Shown in pieces: positions 10,924-21,384 of a DNA stretch of 44,607 bases. A program made the translations under genes and the position numbers. The stretch is from Cyanodermella asteris (Eukaryota > Ascomycota > Lecanoromycetes > Ostropales > Stictidaceae), in the NCBI GenBank assembly GCA_900618795.1, contig UYJD01000005.1, forward strand, positions 81,390-125,996, in the 5' to 3' direction. The notes beneath the pieces are model-generated. The model had not been told where the DNA came from. It did no database searches and was given only the letters and a program-made list of their open reading frames with translations. The number at the start of each line of letters is the position of its first letter. Position 1 is the first letter of the stretch.

Positions 10924-11262
10924 CGGCCGACATCGATACAGAAACGGCATAGCTCCCTCTTGAGCCTTGACCAGTCCGGGGTCGACGAACCCACAGCTTT
11001 GGTGTCGGCTATTTGCAGCCGGTTTGCATCCTTTTTCCTCTGTCGTGTGCCCCGCCAGTCGTTCTTTTCTTCCTACAGGATTCCCGGCGTGAGCGTCAGA
11101 TGAGCTTCGGGCGATTGATGCGGCGGTTGCTAGACTGGTTCGGTACATCGAAAGTCTGAGTTATAGATTCAGATATAGAGCGATTTCGCCTAGGGTCTCC
11201 TTGAGACGCAGCAGGGACGGACTTGCAATCGGTCGAGAGAGACGGACATCAATAGCTTCAAG
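10924..11262 (+). promoter_or_regulatory. Upstream region of the Ptc5-type phosphatase gene
   Basis: 339 bp between the MITE and the phosphatase ATG. No coding signal and no obvious TATA box or other defined element. The MITE therefore lies about 350 bp upstream of this start codon. Confidence 0.4.
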
Positions 11263-12831
11263 ATGCGTCCGACGCGTCGTCTACACTCTGCAGGCTCCGC
11301 GCTACCTCCGCGACCCTCCCTCGCTTTTCGGACTCTGCGGATAACGGCATTCACCCTCCCGATCGCAGCCGCCAGTCTGTACCTACTGGACAGAAACGAC
11401 GGCTCTCTAACGCCAATCTTCTCTTCCAGCTGCTCCGGTCCATCTCAACCTCGACCCCTGACCCTCCGAGCCGCCAACACGAAGCTCCGACGCGAGCAAC
11501 AAACCCAATACTTCCCCCTCTCGGCCAGCAGCTCCTCCCTCCTCGGACGTGTCGATATAGCCCGACTACCTTCAAACGCACCCACCGAAGACGAGTACGG
11601 TACCAGTGGCACCGTCCCGCTGTCCAACCTCTTCCCCTCGTCGTCCTCGGTGCTCGTTTCCCGACTAGCGAGGCTGATCCCCCGGAGCACGAGTTCATGG
11701 ACGTTGTTCGGAGTCTACGACGGCCACGCCGGATGGGCTACCAGCGCGTATCTACGAGCGAACCTCCTTCCCGCGGTCGGCGCCGCGGTCGGGTCCGTCT
11801 CGGAAGGCCACGTTGAGACTCTGAAGTCTACTTTCCTGGCGATCGATGCCCGGATCATGCAGCGGGCGCTGGACGCGGTGCGGGACAGTGCCAGGGGCGG
11901 TCTTTTGGCGGATCCACGTGCAATCGCCGCTCTGGCGCCGGCGGTAGCTGGATCGTGCGCTCTGGTCGCGGCTTGGAACCCCGGCTCGAGTCGATTGCTA
12001 GTGGCGTGCACCGGAGATAGCCGAGCGGTACTTGGAAGGAGACGAAAGGAGACTCTCGCGAGTCCCAATGAGCCGGCGAGGTACGCCGCAGAGCCGCTTT
12101 CGGTCGATCAGTCTGGCTCGAATCCGGAGGAGGTCGCGAGGCTGAATCTGGAGCATCCAAACGAGCCGGAAATGCTCAAGGGACTACGGGACAAGGGGCG
12201 TATTTTCGGACTCATGGTGACCAGGGCGTTTGGGGACCATAGATGGAAACTCGACACGGAGGTGCTCGAGCAGATTCAGGAGGAGCAGTTTGGGAGCGGA
12301 CCGCGCCCGGGAACCGTATCGCAGCCTTACCTGACGGCCGAACCCGAAGTCACGGAGACTATCATTCAGACGGGCGAAGTGACCTCCTTTGTTAAACGTG
12401 GAGACGCCGACGAGACTGCAACACCACAGCCAGGTGATTTCGTCATCCTGGCCAGCGACGGGCTATGGGACCACATCAGCAGTGAAGACGCAGTCCACTG
12501 CGTCGAGCAATGGCTCGACGCCAAACGCCAGAGTGGAGGCCAATCGATGCGCGACGACAGGAGGAAAGCGGAGGTACTACACGCCGACCAAGGGGAGCCA
12601 GCACCTGCAGAAAAGCTGTTCCGCCTCAAAGACGGCTTCGCAGAATGGACCTACAAGCGAGACTGGTTCGTCGCGGAAGACGACAATGCGGCGACGCACC
12701 TGGTGAGAAACGTGCTCGGTGGCAAGAACAGGGGGCTTTTCTGCGGGCTGCTGAGCACGTATGCGCCCATGAGTCGGAACGTGCGGGACGACATCACGGT
12801 GCAGGTCATCTTCTTTGGCAGTGTGGAATGA
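11263..12831 (+). CDS. PTC5: Mitochondrial PP2C-type protein phosphatase, Ptc5 / pyruvate dehydrogenase phosphatase family
   Basis: A metal-dependent Ser/Thr phosphatase whose family members reactivate the pyruvate dehydrogenase complex by dephosphorylating its E1 alpha subunit. The single exon encodes 522 residues. The N-terminus is rich in Arg, Ser and Leu like a mitochondrial presequence, and a hydrophobic segment at about 26-42 could anchor the protein in the inner membrane. PP2C motifs appear in order: FGVYDGHAGW with D153, GSCALVAAWNP then CTGDSRAVLG, VTRAFGDHRWK, ILASDGLWDH with D399, and DDITVQVIFFG at the C-terminus. All metal-binding aspartates expected of the fold are present. A long insert between the SDGLWDH and DDIT motifs is typical of Ptc5/PDP rather than Ptc7. 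The ATG at 11263 is the first in frame. Confidence 0.93.
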   Translation: MRPTRRLHSAGSALPPRPSLAFRTLRITAFTLPIAAASLYLLDRNDGSLTPIFSSSCSGPSQPRPLTLRAANTKLRREQQTQYFPLSASSSSLLGRVDIARLPSNAPTEDEYGTSGTVPLSNLFPSSSSVLVSRLARLIPRSTSSWTLFGVYDGHAGWATSAYLRANLLPAVGAAVGSVSEGHVETLKSTFLAIDARIMQRALDAVRDSARGGLLADPRAIAALAPAVAGSCALVAAWNPGSSRLLVACTGDSRAVLGRRRKETLASPNEPARYAAEPLSVDQSGSNPEEVARLNLEHPNEPEMLKGLRDKGRIFGLMVTRAFGDHRWKLDTEVLEQIQEEQFGSGPRPGTVSQPYLTAEPEVTETIIQTGEVTSFVKRGDADETATPQPGDFVILASDGLWDHISSEDAVHCVEQWLDAKRQSGGQSMRDDRRKAEVLHADQGEPAPAEKLFRLKDGFAEWTYKRDWFVAEDDNAATHLVRNVLGGKNRGLFCGLLSTYAPMSRNVRDDITVQVIFFGSVE

Positions 12832-14542
12832 TGAAGCTTTCAGAGACCGCACCGAAAGATGTCGTTCAAACCACTCAATTGTCCCGTTGCAGCGTTGCAA
12901 TGCCATACCGAGCGAAGCAAAGGCCGTCACTACCTGCCTTGTGTGCCAGTTGAGACTCACGATCCAAATCGGCAAATCTGGGTTGGTGTTGCGTGGGAAC
13001 GAAGCGACCTGAGATTTTTTCAGAAGGTACAAATCGGTGTTGCGTGTCTAGACGCTACTGTTGATATGCGTCAACCCAGCCGACAAACCCGGCCTTCTCC
13101 ATTACTGCCCGAGAAGCATTCTCCAATCATTGATCCAGAACACGGGTCAAGAACTACAAAACGGACACGAAGTTTGATTCGAAAATAGGACGTAGCGGAT
13201 TATACAAATAGGTCGGACTTGTGTGCAAGTCGCCTGAGAAGCCTGGTCAAAAGACATGCCACCCGAAGAGGTAGTCTGAAGCTTCTGTCCAAACAGCGAG
13301 ATCGAATTCATCTACCGAGCTTCAGAATCCCTTTCGCTGGTGGTCAGTGGCCAAAGCTACCCAGAAGGCTGCTGATCCAAGCAGCTGTATCAAGAGGTTT
13401 ACTGCTATCCACTCATGTGTCTCGAGAAGTACTCACAGAGGTAGGAGGGAGAAAAGTATGTGTCTTGCGGCTTTATTGATCCGCCTCATAAAGTCTCTGG
13501 CCAGAAAAATTATTCAACGCATGAGAAAACTCGCTCGAATCTTTTCAATCACCGCGCATTTATCCAAAGCCGAGAGTCTAAAAGTCGTCAGACGTCAGAC
13601 CCCGCAACGCAGAGCATGCCTAGCAAAGCTGGATATGTGAGGCACGTCTGCCAAACAGCTTCGTCGCAACGCGTGACCGTTCCGATTCAGTGGGTTGAGG
13701 CTCGAAGCTCTGGCCATCCAGGACGCAGGACGGGCACACGAGCAGGAATCCGCCGTGGAGTGCAACTCCGCACAGGGCAAACGGGCAACGCGCCAGGGCT
13801 TCTCAGCAACGTATCAGAGCACGTGCCCGACTCCAGCCTTCGCACCGGCCAATCTCTGCTCGCCTCCACAGCACGAGGCTGCTCGACTTCTCGCTGCTCG
13901 TGTGAGAGTCTTCTGCGCAGCACCGGCGAGGAAAAAGCTTGACCTGCCCGACAGCTGCCATCGTTGCTTCCGCCCTCTTGCGTATCATGAGGACCATGCG
14001 CTGCCAGTTACTCTCCCTCGCGTCAGCCTATCGGAGCGCAGTCATGGCACACGACCTTTGCCATCCCTCCAGATCCCGTCCTGGCCTCCCCTCGTTCCAC
14101 TCCTCTGATATACTCGACTCCCCTCGAGTCGCCATCACGGCTGTCGCAGTCATCGCAGCATCTCTCTCGCTCCTGACAGTCCTCTTGTGCTCCTGATCGA
14201 TCGGCCGGCTTCGTCTTTGTTGTCAATTCTGCTCTGTTGTTGAACTTTTGAAGGCATTTCAGGGCACGCGACACGAGCTTTTGCATGGCGTGACAGCCTT
14301 CTTATCCGCTCACTCCACCCCCGCAGACTTATCTCGCCGGCCACTGAGCCGAGACCACTCATCTAGACTCAACAGGAACTTGCTCCAAAATTGCTCGCGT
14401 GAGCTCAACGCGCTCCAGTCCCACTCACTCCAGCCGCGTTGCATCGAATCCTACTTGCGCCCCTCCGCCAGTCCGCCCCAAGTCGGACGCTCACTTCTCT
14501 TCGTCTCGTCTCCGAAGCGGATAAACGACACCAGCACGTGTC
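12832..14542. other. Intergenic stretch, probable promoter and long leader of the bHLH gene
   Basis: No gene recognised in 1.7 kb. Open frames at about 13219-13942 lack an ATG or family resemblance. From about 13930 on, the plus strand is pyrimidine-rich with several short upstream ATG frames, as in long 5' leaders of fungal regulatory genes. CACGTG boxes lie at 13820-13825 and 14535-14540. Confidence 0.5.
14535..14540. promoter_or_regulatory. CACGTG E-box two bases before the bHLH start codon
   Basis: A perfect palindromic CACGTG, the consensus site of class B bHLH factors, ends two bases before the ATG of the bHLH gene at 14543. A second copy is at 13820-13825. Binding is inferred only from the match. 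Confidence 0.4.
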
Positions 14543-15835
14543 ATGCCCCGTCCCGGCTTCCCTCCCACGCCCGCATCGTCGGCAGAGATTCACGGAAAAG
14601 AGCACGGTGGAATCATTGAAGACTTCTCCTTGCCTCCGGCTGCTCTGCACACAGTCTCTGCAGGACAGACACAGCAGGCACCCCGACGACGGGAAAGCAG
14701 CTCTGCGAATGCTCCAGGCTCGCCTTCCGGCGGCGTGAAGCGGAAAAGACGTTCGATGAATGCGGACATGCAAATCGCCGCACAGACCGGCGGTGCCGAC
14801 CACGGCGGATTCTCGTTGCCTCCTCCACCTTCTCGTTCCCGCAAAATCATCCAGATGCAACCCGAAGATGCTGCCAAGTCTTCGTCCAAGGCATCGTCCT
14901 CGTCGCACTCCAGGAAGAAGAGTGAAAGTGGGAAGAGCGGTAGTGGCAGCGGGAACAATGGTACGGCAAGGGGTTCAAAGTCAACTGCTGCCAGCCGCAA
15001 AACGGCTCGAAAGACGGCACATTCCATCATTGAGAGGAGAAGACGAAGCAAAATGAACGACGAGTTCGAAACATTGAAGGAGCTGGTTCCTGCCGCCCGC
15101 GGTCAGAACATGCACAAGTTGGCCATCCTCCAGGCCGGCATCGAATATGTGCGATACTTGGAAGACTGCATACAAGGGCTCAAAGGCGCCCAGCAAGGCT
15201 CTGGAACCTCGAGCTTTCGCGGCACGCCCACGCAGCTGCCGGAATATTCTCAGAACCGCGGCGCCGACATGGCTATTCAAGATGATGATGTGGATGACGA
15301 CGACGATGACGAAATGGACGAAGACAACGAGGAACCCGATCGCGAAAATGGCGAGCCTGCGACTGTAAGCACTCCACGGGCTTCGAGACCTGGCAGTATG
15401 CACCAGAGCGTGTCGAATACTCCCAGTCCGGCCATTCATCCCATGCACAGCCGGACCAGCACCAGCTCGTACGCCCTCAGTACTGGCAGTCCCAGCCCGG
15501 CTATCTTGCCCTGGAATTACGGAAGTGCTGCGACCGCGGCATCCTCTACACTGCCGTCGCCGGCTTTGCTACCCAACGACTACAAAAGTCCAACTGGTGC
15601 TACTGTATCCTCTGGTGGCTTTAGCGGACATGGCACACCAATCACGGGCCCAGCAGCCGACTATCATGCTCTCCAAGCCCACGCGAAGAAAGCATTGGCC
15701 TACCATGGCGAAGCTGACCAGGAAGTGATTGCCACCTTGACCATGATGGGGACCGAAAGACGCCGCAGTCAGGAAGACAAAGAGAGAACGGATGGTACCC
15801 GTGGCATGAGCGTGCGTGATCTGCTTAGCACTTGA
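14543..15835 (+). CDS. bHLH transcription factor, class B (E-box CACGTG type)
   Basis: A nuclear sequence-specific regulator. The single exon encodes 430 residues. The basic helix-loop-helix domain spans about 155-212. Its basic region, AHSIIERRRRSKMNDEF, carries the H-E-R set (H160, E164, R168) that contacts CACGTG in class B proteins; an arginine stands where SREBP-type factors have tyrosine. The second helix continues to YLEDCIQGLKG. Before it lies a Ser/Lys-rich segment (about 110-150) that looks like a nuclear localisation region. After it comes an acidic run of mostly aspartates at about 247-264, then a long Ser/Pro/Thr-rich tail. The overall layout resembles Aspergillus DevR-like and other fungal bHLH regulators, but I cannot name an orthologue or a target pathway. 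Confidence 0.88.
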   Translation: MPRPGFPPTPASSAEIHGKEHGGIIEDFSLPPAALHTVSAGQTQQAPRRRESSSANAPGSPSGGVKRKRRSMNADMQIAAQTGGADHGGFSLPPPPSRSRKIIQMQPEDAAKSSSKASSSSHSRKKSESGKSGSGSGNNGTARGSKSTAASRKTARKTAHSIIERRRRSKMNDEFETLKELVPAARGQNMHKLAILQAGIEYVRYLEDCIQGLKGAQQGSGTSSFRGTPTQLPEYSQNRGADMAIQDDDVDDDDDDEMDEDNEEPDRENGEPATVSTPRASRPGSMHQSVSNTPSPAIHPMHSRTSTSSYALSTGSPSPAILPWNYGSAATAASSTLPSPALLPNDYKSPTGATVSSGGFSGHGTPITGPAADYHALQAHAKKALAYHGEADQEVIATLTMMGTERRRSQEDKERTDGTRGMSVRDLLST

Positions 15836-17744
15836 GGTCTCAGGATCAGTGACCCAGGTGACACCTTCACAATGAAGCTGATAGCTCCAGAAGACACAAG
15901 CCTCAGCAACAGCCCTTTGACAAGTGATTCGAGACGAAAACAATCGGATGACTGCACAATAGAGGTTCCTTGAATACCACTGCCAGGATGATGACGGCCC
16001 GGATCCTTGAGCATGGAATTTTTGGGTTGGCTGCCGATGGCCGTTAGCTTGGCGTGAAGGAGACTTCTCTCGAGTTCAGCTGTACCGGACAAGTATCTGA
16101 GATCAATTCCGTCAAATTGACTTCAAGGAGTCCGTTCAGTCGGAGCTGCGTTTAATCCCTGATGCAACGAGGCGCCGTTGATAGTGTTGTTGATGATAAT
16201 GATGAATCAAAATTCTTTTTGAAGACTCATAGTCCATCTGTTTTCACTTCCAGTGCTTCGGCGATGAAGCGAATGAATCATTCCAAATGGCTGTGCATTG
16301 CGTGAGTGAGCCAAGGGGCAATGCTGCAGAGAGTGCGACCGAGGTGAGACCCAGCCTGCTGTCGCATAGCATTGGTGACGGGATTCCATTCACTACGCAC
16401 ATTTTGGTCGGGGTATAGGCGAGGAGAATGCGAGGAGAATCCACTCTCTTCGCCTTGAAAATTTGTCACCTGTCAAGCGTCCATGGAAGAGTTTCAAGAC
16501 GCGAGCAAAGAAGAGCCGCTTCTGCAGAATCTCAGCCAGGTCATGAGCATGCTTGAGTTCTTGTCGCGTGCTACATGACTGACCGAGTCTCATCATCACG
16601 TTAGCGTGCGGACGATTTAGGCCTACCGTGAGATGGAATGAAGCATGACTGGCTGGAGATACGGCTCGGTCCAACTGCCGGCAGTATTCTTCACAGAGCC
16701 GCAGCATGAAAGGCGATCTCGACTTTGACGACGAATGCGAGGACGGCACGAATTGGAGGACAATGGTCACGGACGGGTCCCTGGCCGGGACAACAAATTT
16801 AGCAAGACCTCAGGGACTGCTACTGGAATGGAGTTGCTGGTGATGAGTGCGGCTGCTGGTGATGGGGTGCTGAGCGGCAGCACTCAGTGAGGAGAAGGTT
16901 GGTCCAGGCACAGCCGCACAGCAGGAAAGCATGGCGACGCACGTTTGAGCGAGGCCCGAGCACCGTCGCTGCTTTCGGTTGAAATGTGGGGTAGCCCGAA
17001 GACAATTGGCAGGCGGGACCCTTGACGTCGCGCCTGCCCAATCAGCGCCGCGCCTGCCATGCAAGCTGCCAGAGAGGTCTCGCGACCATGACGAGCTCGC
17101 TGTGAGCTCCATGCTGACTGACCGCCCTCGGTAGGCCACTCTCGTGATATCCGGCACACCATCGGAAAACACCCTCGACGACGCGAGCAGAGAGTTGACC
17201 GAAACGAACAGATGCACGTTCTGATTTTCGTGCACGGCGGCGGTTCCCGACGGTGTCAACTGCTTCATGTGTCAGCATAGGAGGAGGGTACTCATGTCTC
17301 AGCACGGATTGAGTTGCGCAAGCGAGCGGGGAAGGCACGCTTGCCGCTATGAGCTGCGCGACTGCCATATTGCATAACGACTGGGCGTCGCTCAATGAAT
17401 GGCCAGCCTCGTCGGGGAAACACAGCCGGGCCGATCTCGTGATCACTTGATCAGTCTCCCCTGATGTTGTTACCAGTACTACGCTTTGTTCGCCCTGGTC
17501 GACTTGCCCTCTATGGAATGAGGGGCATCGCCTGTGTTCACTTCATAAACCCCTCGGAGCCCATCCGCTTGTTCATCCTTCTCTTCTCTCCAGGTGCACT
17601 CGTGAACCTATCCTGTACTCAACCAAGCACGCTACTATCATCCTGTATACTATCAATCAACCGTGAGAAGCTCGCTTCCCAACCCTGGATCAAGCTTTAA
17701 ACAACAACACCTACGTCTCCTCGTATATCCTCAATTCGCCCACC
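15836..17744. other. Intergenic stretch between the bHLH and DUF6699 genes
   Basis: 1.9 kb with no recognisable gene. An ATG frame of 152 codons on the minus strand (16810-17268) is Ser/Ala-rich, resembles nothing known and overlaps another open frame; I do not call it. The last 150 bp are a pyrimidine- and CAA-rich leader for the DUF6699 gene. A tandem 11-bp duplication is listed separately. Confidence 0.45.
16419..16440. repeat. Perfect tandem duplication of an 11-bp unit
   Basis: GCGAGGAGAAT occurs twice head to tail (16419-16429 and 16430-16440) in non-coding DNA. No function is apparent. Confidence 0.7.
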
Positions 17745-18485
17745 ATGACGTCCGAAGCCATCGACACCATGCAGCCCCTCTCCAAGGTCGACTCGGCCAT
17801 TTCCGGACTCTCCAGTTCACCCACGGAAGAGAAGCATGGCTTCAAGCATCGGAGATCAAGTTCTAGTGTGTCTGGTGTTTTCAACATCAATGACCTCGGT
17901 GAGTTGTTCTTTCTCCACTTGCAACTGTGCACGCTGACACCTTGCAGAGGCAAAGGGAGGGAAGATCGAGATTGCAATTGAGACGCAGAAATTGAACTGG
18001 TGAGTCTGCCTTGTAATGTCCAATCCTCGCACCTTTCCCTCCTTGTTATCTCGCCTAGGTCTGGCCAACGCCTAAACCACCATCCGGCTGCAAGCTTACC
18101 GCAAAATCATCACTTGGAATACTGTTTCTTCTCGATACTGACCCGATGCAGGAAGCTGAACACATCACCGAACACTGTAGAGGACAAGGAGTACCTCAAG
18201 AAATTCCTCGTAACACCACCCGTCAAGAGGATCGACCTACACTTTCCCCTCGGCCTCGAGGTCACCGCACGAAATCTGAAGGGCGTCACGATCAAGGACG
18301 CATTAGATGCCATCTACAAGCAATTCAAAAGGAAGCAAGACGACGAACTCGAGAACCCAATTCTGAAGGGCTTCGAATGGGACCCCGAGGAATCATGGAC
18401 GAAGCTGATCGTCCACCAGCAGAAGGTCGCCTCCGCACCCGTCAGCAAGAAGTCCAAGAAGAAGGAGAAGGAAGGAGAGGCATAA
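17745..18485 (+). CDS. DUF6699-type fungal protein of unknown function, three exons
   Basis: Exons 17745-17898, 17948-17999 and 18152-18485 give 179 residues. Intron 1 (49 nt) runs GTGAG...TTGCAG and intron 2 (152 nt) GTGAGT...CTGACCCGATGCAG with a clear branch site. Both preserve the frame; the second splits the Trp codon of KLNWKLNTSP. The N-terminus is Ser-rich and probably disordered. The folded part, from about residue 65 to 165, contains LNW followed by FLVTPPVKRIDLHFPLGLEV, then VTIKDALDAIYKQF, the pattern I associate with DUF6699. The tail is Lys/Glu-rich. The family has no established biochemical role that I know of, and nothing in the context adds one. The splice model is well supported by frame and motif continuity. 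Confidence 0.85.
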
Positions 18486-18912
18486 GCTTCGACCACAGAC
18501 CTACCTTGACCTTTATGGTCTTGTCGCCAGCTTTGGGTACCGACTTGTGCCTTTGTGGCCTCTCGCCCTCTAGCTCGGGTTGCATTGCAACGGCGCCCTT
18601 CGATGATGAACAGCACACTCCTTTGTCATGCCACGATAAACCTGACGAAAGTCGACTTGTAAGAATACCAAGAGCATAGCGCTGGCGCTAGTCGCTGGTT
18701 GAATCCATTGCTGTGCTGAACATTGCTCCTCTCTATTGTACACATCATGAAGTTTGCCGTGCCTTTCAATCAAACTGCTGCGCTAATTGTACCATTGATG
18801 CACCCAAAATATCGCTTCTGCCTGATTTCCCACCTCTTCGCTCGTCCGATGACAGCTCAGCCACATGAAGGGAGCTGACGTATGTTAGTAGGTTGTCGTG
18901 GAGTCATACGTA
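18486..18912. other. Convergent intergenic region (shared 3' ends)
   Basis: 427 bp between the stop codons of the DUF6699 gene (+) and the Zn2Cys6 gene (-). It should carry both 3' UTRs and polyadenylation signals. No other feature seen. Confidence 0.6.
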
Positions 18913-20154
18913 TTAATATCCTGTCTGACCTCCCTGTCGAGCCATCTCATGTAACGGCCAGTCCAAGGCCTGGGCCCACTCGCTTCCTTGGAGAATCTGT
19001 TGGATCTCCAGCATCAACCTCTTTGGCCAGTCCCCAATGTACCAGCTGCGGCGCGTGTTGGCGACCGAAGCACACCAGTAAGCCACCATGATCAACGCCA
19101 TGGGGTGGCGTTGTTCAATGAGACGATTGAATTCTGGTGCCAAATGCATCAGCCACTGCATCACGAAATCACGGTGATGCGAGTCGACAATCGTCTGCGT
19201 GTAGGCGGCCCGCAGCTTTTGCAAAGAATCTACGAGCACCGAGTACTCTTCTTGCGTGCCCACTGCGCTACCGCTCACATATTGGGATATGTATCGTTCA
19301 AGCTGATCGAATGCCAAGGAAACATCCATGCGGCCCACATCTCGAGGTGAGCCCCTTGGTTCCGCCACGAAGATTCGGCCCATCAGACATGCTCCTGGAT
19401 CCGTTTCAATCTGCTTGATCATTCCCGTCGCAGCACGCAGCGTGTTGGCAAGACAAATCAGCTGGCTTATAGGGGTACTCTCCGTCTCTGGTCTTTGCAT
19501 CTCGAGGTAATGGGTCAGAACACCAATGACGACAACAAAGCACAGGAGATGGTTGACTTCTTCCGGATTTACGTTGGTAACGTTTTCCAGGAAATAGTTG
19601 AGTGCTTTGCTGTAATGTTGCCGCACCTCGTCGATCTTCGTCGATTCTGGATCGGTGTCTGAGATTGCCGAGTGCTGGTGAACAGCTGCCAACCCCAGCA
19701 GACCGTGCATCAGCCCAGGATGTGACAGAGCCATGTGGGGAACCTCATGCTGCCAGCTATTATGGAACTCGTCATCGTCCGATAGCCTTGGAAGGGTCTG
19801 GTACGTATGCAGAGTGAAGAAGTGCATGAACCCAAGATCGTTCATGGTGAACTCTGCGACTTCTTCGGACTGGTTAATGCCAGGACCACTGGCCCTTGAA
19901 TCGATGGGACTGGAGACGGGACTTCTGGGCGCCGGGCCCTGAGAAGTCTGCATCACATTGCCGTCTTTGCTGAAGTCGGCCGGAGTCAGGAGTCGTATCT
20001 TCGCAAAGGCATCTGAGGAGTCCTGGTATTCGCATGCTATTCCCCTCTTGGTACAGTTCATACAGCATGGAGAAGTCTCGTCACACTTGATTCGTCGGGC
20101 CTTGCATTGCTTGCAGCCTGTACGAGACTTGCTATGACTTCGTTTTGTGAACAT
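18913..20154 (-). CDS. Zn2Cys6 transcription factor, Upc2-like (sterol uptake control type)
   Basis: A nuclear regulator. The single exon gives 413 residues from the ATG at 20154; in-frame sequence further upstream lacks an ATG. The zinc cluster is complete at the very N-terminus: C14, C17, C24, C31, C34 and C41, with spacing C-x2-C-x6-C-x6-C-x2-C-x6-C and basic residues between C17 and C24. The stretch HSKSRTGCKQCKARRIKCDE matches the Upc2/Ecm22 style of cluster. The rest is a helical fungal regulatory domain with HTYQTLPRLSDDDE and a C-terminal LDWPLHEMARQ, as in Upc2-like proteins. Many proteins of this type are annotated as sterol regulators without proof, so the target is unknown. It is divergent from a decayed amidohydrolase, 1.2 kb away. 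Confidence 0.88.
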   Translation of the reverse strand: MFTKRSHSKSRTGCKQCKARRIKCDETSPCCMNCTKRGIACEYQDSSDAFAKIRLLTPADFSKDGNVMQTSQGPAPRSPVSSPIDSRASGPGINQSEEVAEFTMNDLGFMHFFTLHTYQTLPRLSDDDEFHNSWQHEVPHMALSHPGLMHGLLGLAAVHQHSAISDTDPESTKIDEVRQHYSKALNYFLENVTNVNPEEVNHLLCFVVVIGVLTHYLEMQRPETESTPISQLICLANTLRAATGMIKQIETDPGACLMGRIFVAEPRGSPRDVGRMDVSLAFDQLERYISQYVSGSAVGTQEEYSVLVDSLQKLRAAYTQTIVDSHHRDFVMQWLMHLAPEFNRLIEQRHPMALIMVAYWCASVANTRRSWYIGDWPKRLMLEIQQILQGSEWAQALDWPLHEMARQGGQTGY

Positions 20155-21384
20155 GTTCAGGAAAATATTGCGAGCAACTGGAGATGATACCAAGGCCGCT
20201 CCGTGGCTCCGGTAATATGATGGGATCCCGAGCGGGCCGAGAAACAGACTGCTGGGTTCGTAAGAGGACACTGACTGGTTGGTTAAAGGTGGCTATTGGC
20301 AAGGGCTCGTTCAGGCTGTACAGGATAGATTCGTGGCTGTCATCTCAGAGGAAGAGTTGGGAAACGAAAACGAAGACGAGATGGAGGTGTTCTTTGTATC
20401 TCGATACAGACCCTGCAGGGGTGCCTATGTATATTCATGAGGCTGTCACCACCGCCAGCAGTGCCATATGGCATCGGGGCATTTTTCCAGCATATTTCTC
20501 ACCATCGTCGAGCCGTCAGGCTCGGCCCTAGTCACGAAGAGAGTCAATATAGAAGGAGTGACCAGGCTGAGGCTGCCAGCTGCCAATATGATGCAGTCGC
20601 TGTGGCACGGAGTAAATCAGGTGGCGAAGGCCGTTGCAGCGCTCTGGCGGCCTGGAGACCAGTACCGAACGACTACCCATTTCGGGCCCACGGACGTGGA
20701 AACATGGGGACATGATGGAGGTGAAAGCACGGATGGTGTCGGAAGCCGAGAGGCTCCGAAACAATGGACGGTGTTCTTGCTTTGCCGCGCCGTGTTGAAC
20801 GCTTTGCCGCCCTCGTGCCCGCCTATAGTAGTCGGTAAGATCCATCATCATTCCAGAGCATTTGCAAACTAGGTATTCCGCTTCGGGCGCAGCAAAGTCC
20901 TGGCCTCTCCTCTCTTCTTATGTCTGCCTGGAGAAACTTTCCACTAACTACATTTTCATTCGTAATCTCGATGTCCCCTACACAGGCGCCAGAGAGCCCC
21001 GTCGCCGATTCGATTTCCTTCGGCGGACTCGATAATGATCTTCGCTAAAGTCAGACAGTCATCCTGCAGAGCCCCAGCGTACGACAGCCTTGCACGTAAC
21101 GTGAGCCTCAACATCCTGAAGTTCGAATCTCGCTGCCGGACAATCTGACATGACAGGCAACTTTTCCTCCGCAGAGGCCCGCTGCAGGCGGAACTTGTGG
21201 GTCGAGAATGGAATGGCATGGCAGTGTAAGTGGACAGCAAGTGTATAAAAGAACCCGAATTCTGTGATAGAGCTTCGAACAGTACCTCATCCATCTCATT
21301 GGATTGTCTCTTGATCTCTGAGTACCTGTCACTGCGTCCAAGCTTCTTCCGTTTCCGGTATTGGGCAAAACAGATACCATCAGC
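20155..21384. promoter_or_regulatory. Divergent intergenic region between the Upc2-like factor and the amidohydrolase pseudogene
   Basis: 1.2 kb. A TATAAAA box on the plus strand at 21244-21250 lies 141 bp before the pseudogene ATG. A 134-codon plus-strand ATG frame at 20468-20872 has no family resemblance and is opposed by another open frame; I do not call it. Confidence 0.45.
21244..21250 (+). promoter_or_regulatory. TATA box of the amidohydrolase pseudogene
   Basis: TATAAAA, 141 bp upstream of the ATG at 21385. Position and sequence fit a fungal TATA element, here probably a relic. Confidence 0.4.

Noticed and set aside
13460-13942. 160-codon plus-strand frame upstream of the bHLH gene
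   Set aside because: Begins at a non-ATG codon, has low-complexity composition and resembles nothing; more likely leader or promoter DNA.
16810-17268. 152-codon ATG frame on the minus strand
   Set aside because: Ser/Ala-rich, overlapped by another open frame, no splice partners and no family resemblance.
20155-20271. N-terminal extension of the Zn2Cys6 factor
   Set aside because: The longer open frame starts at GTG, not ATG. The ATG at 20154 places the zinc cluster at the very N-terminus, as in Upc2-like proteins.
21100-21145. GTTCGAATC, similar to a tRNA B box
   Set aside because: The flanking bases do not form a T-stem, and no A box or acceptor stem is found at the right distance, so no tRNA gene is called.
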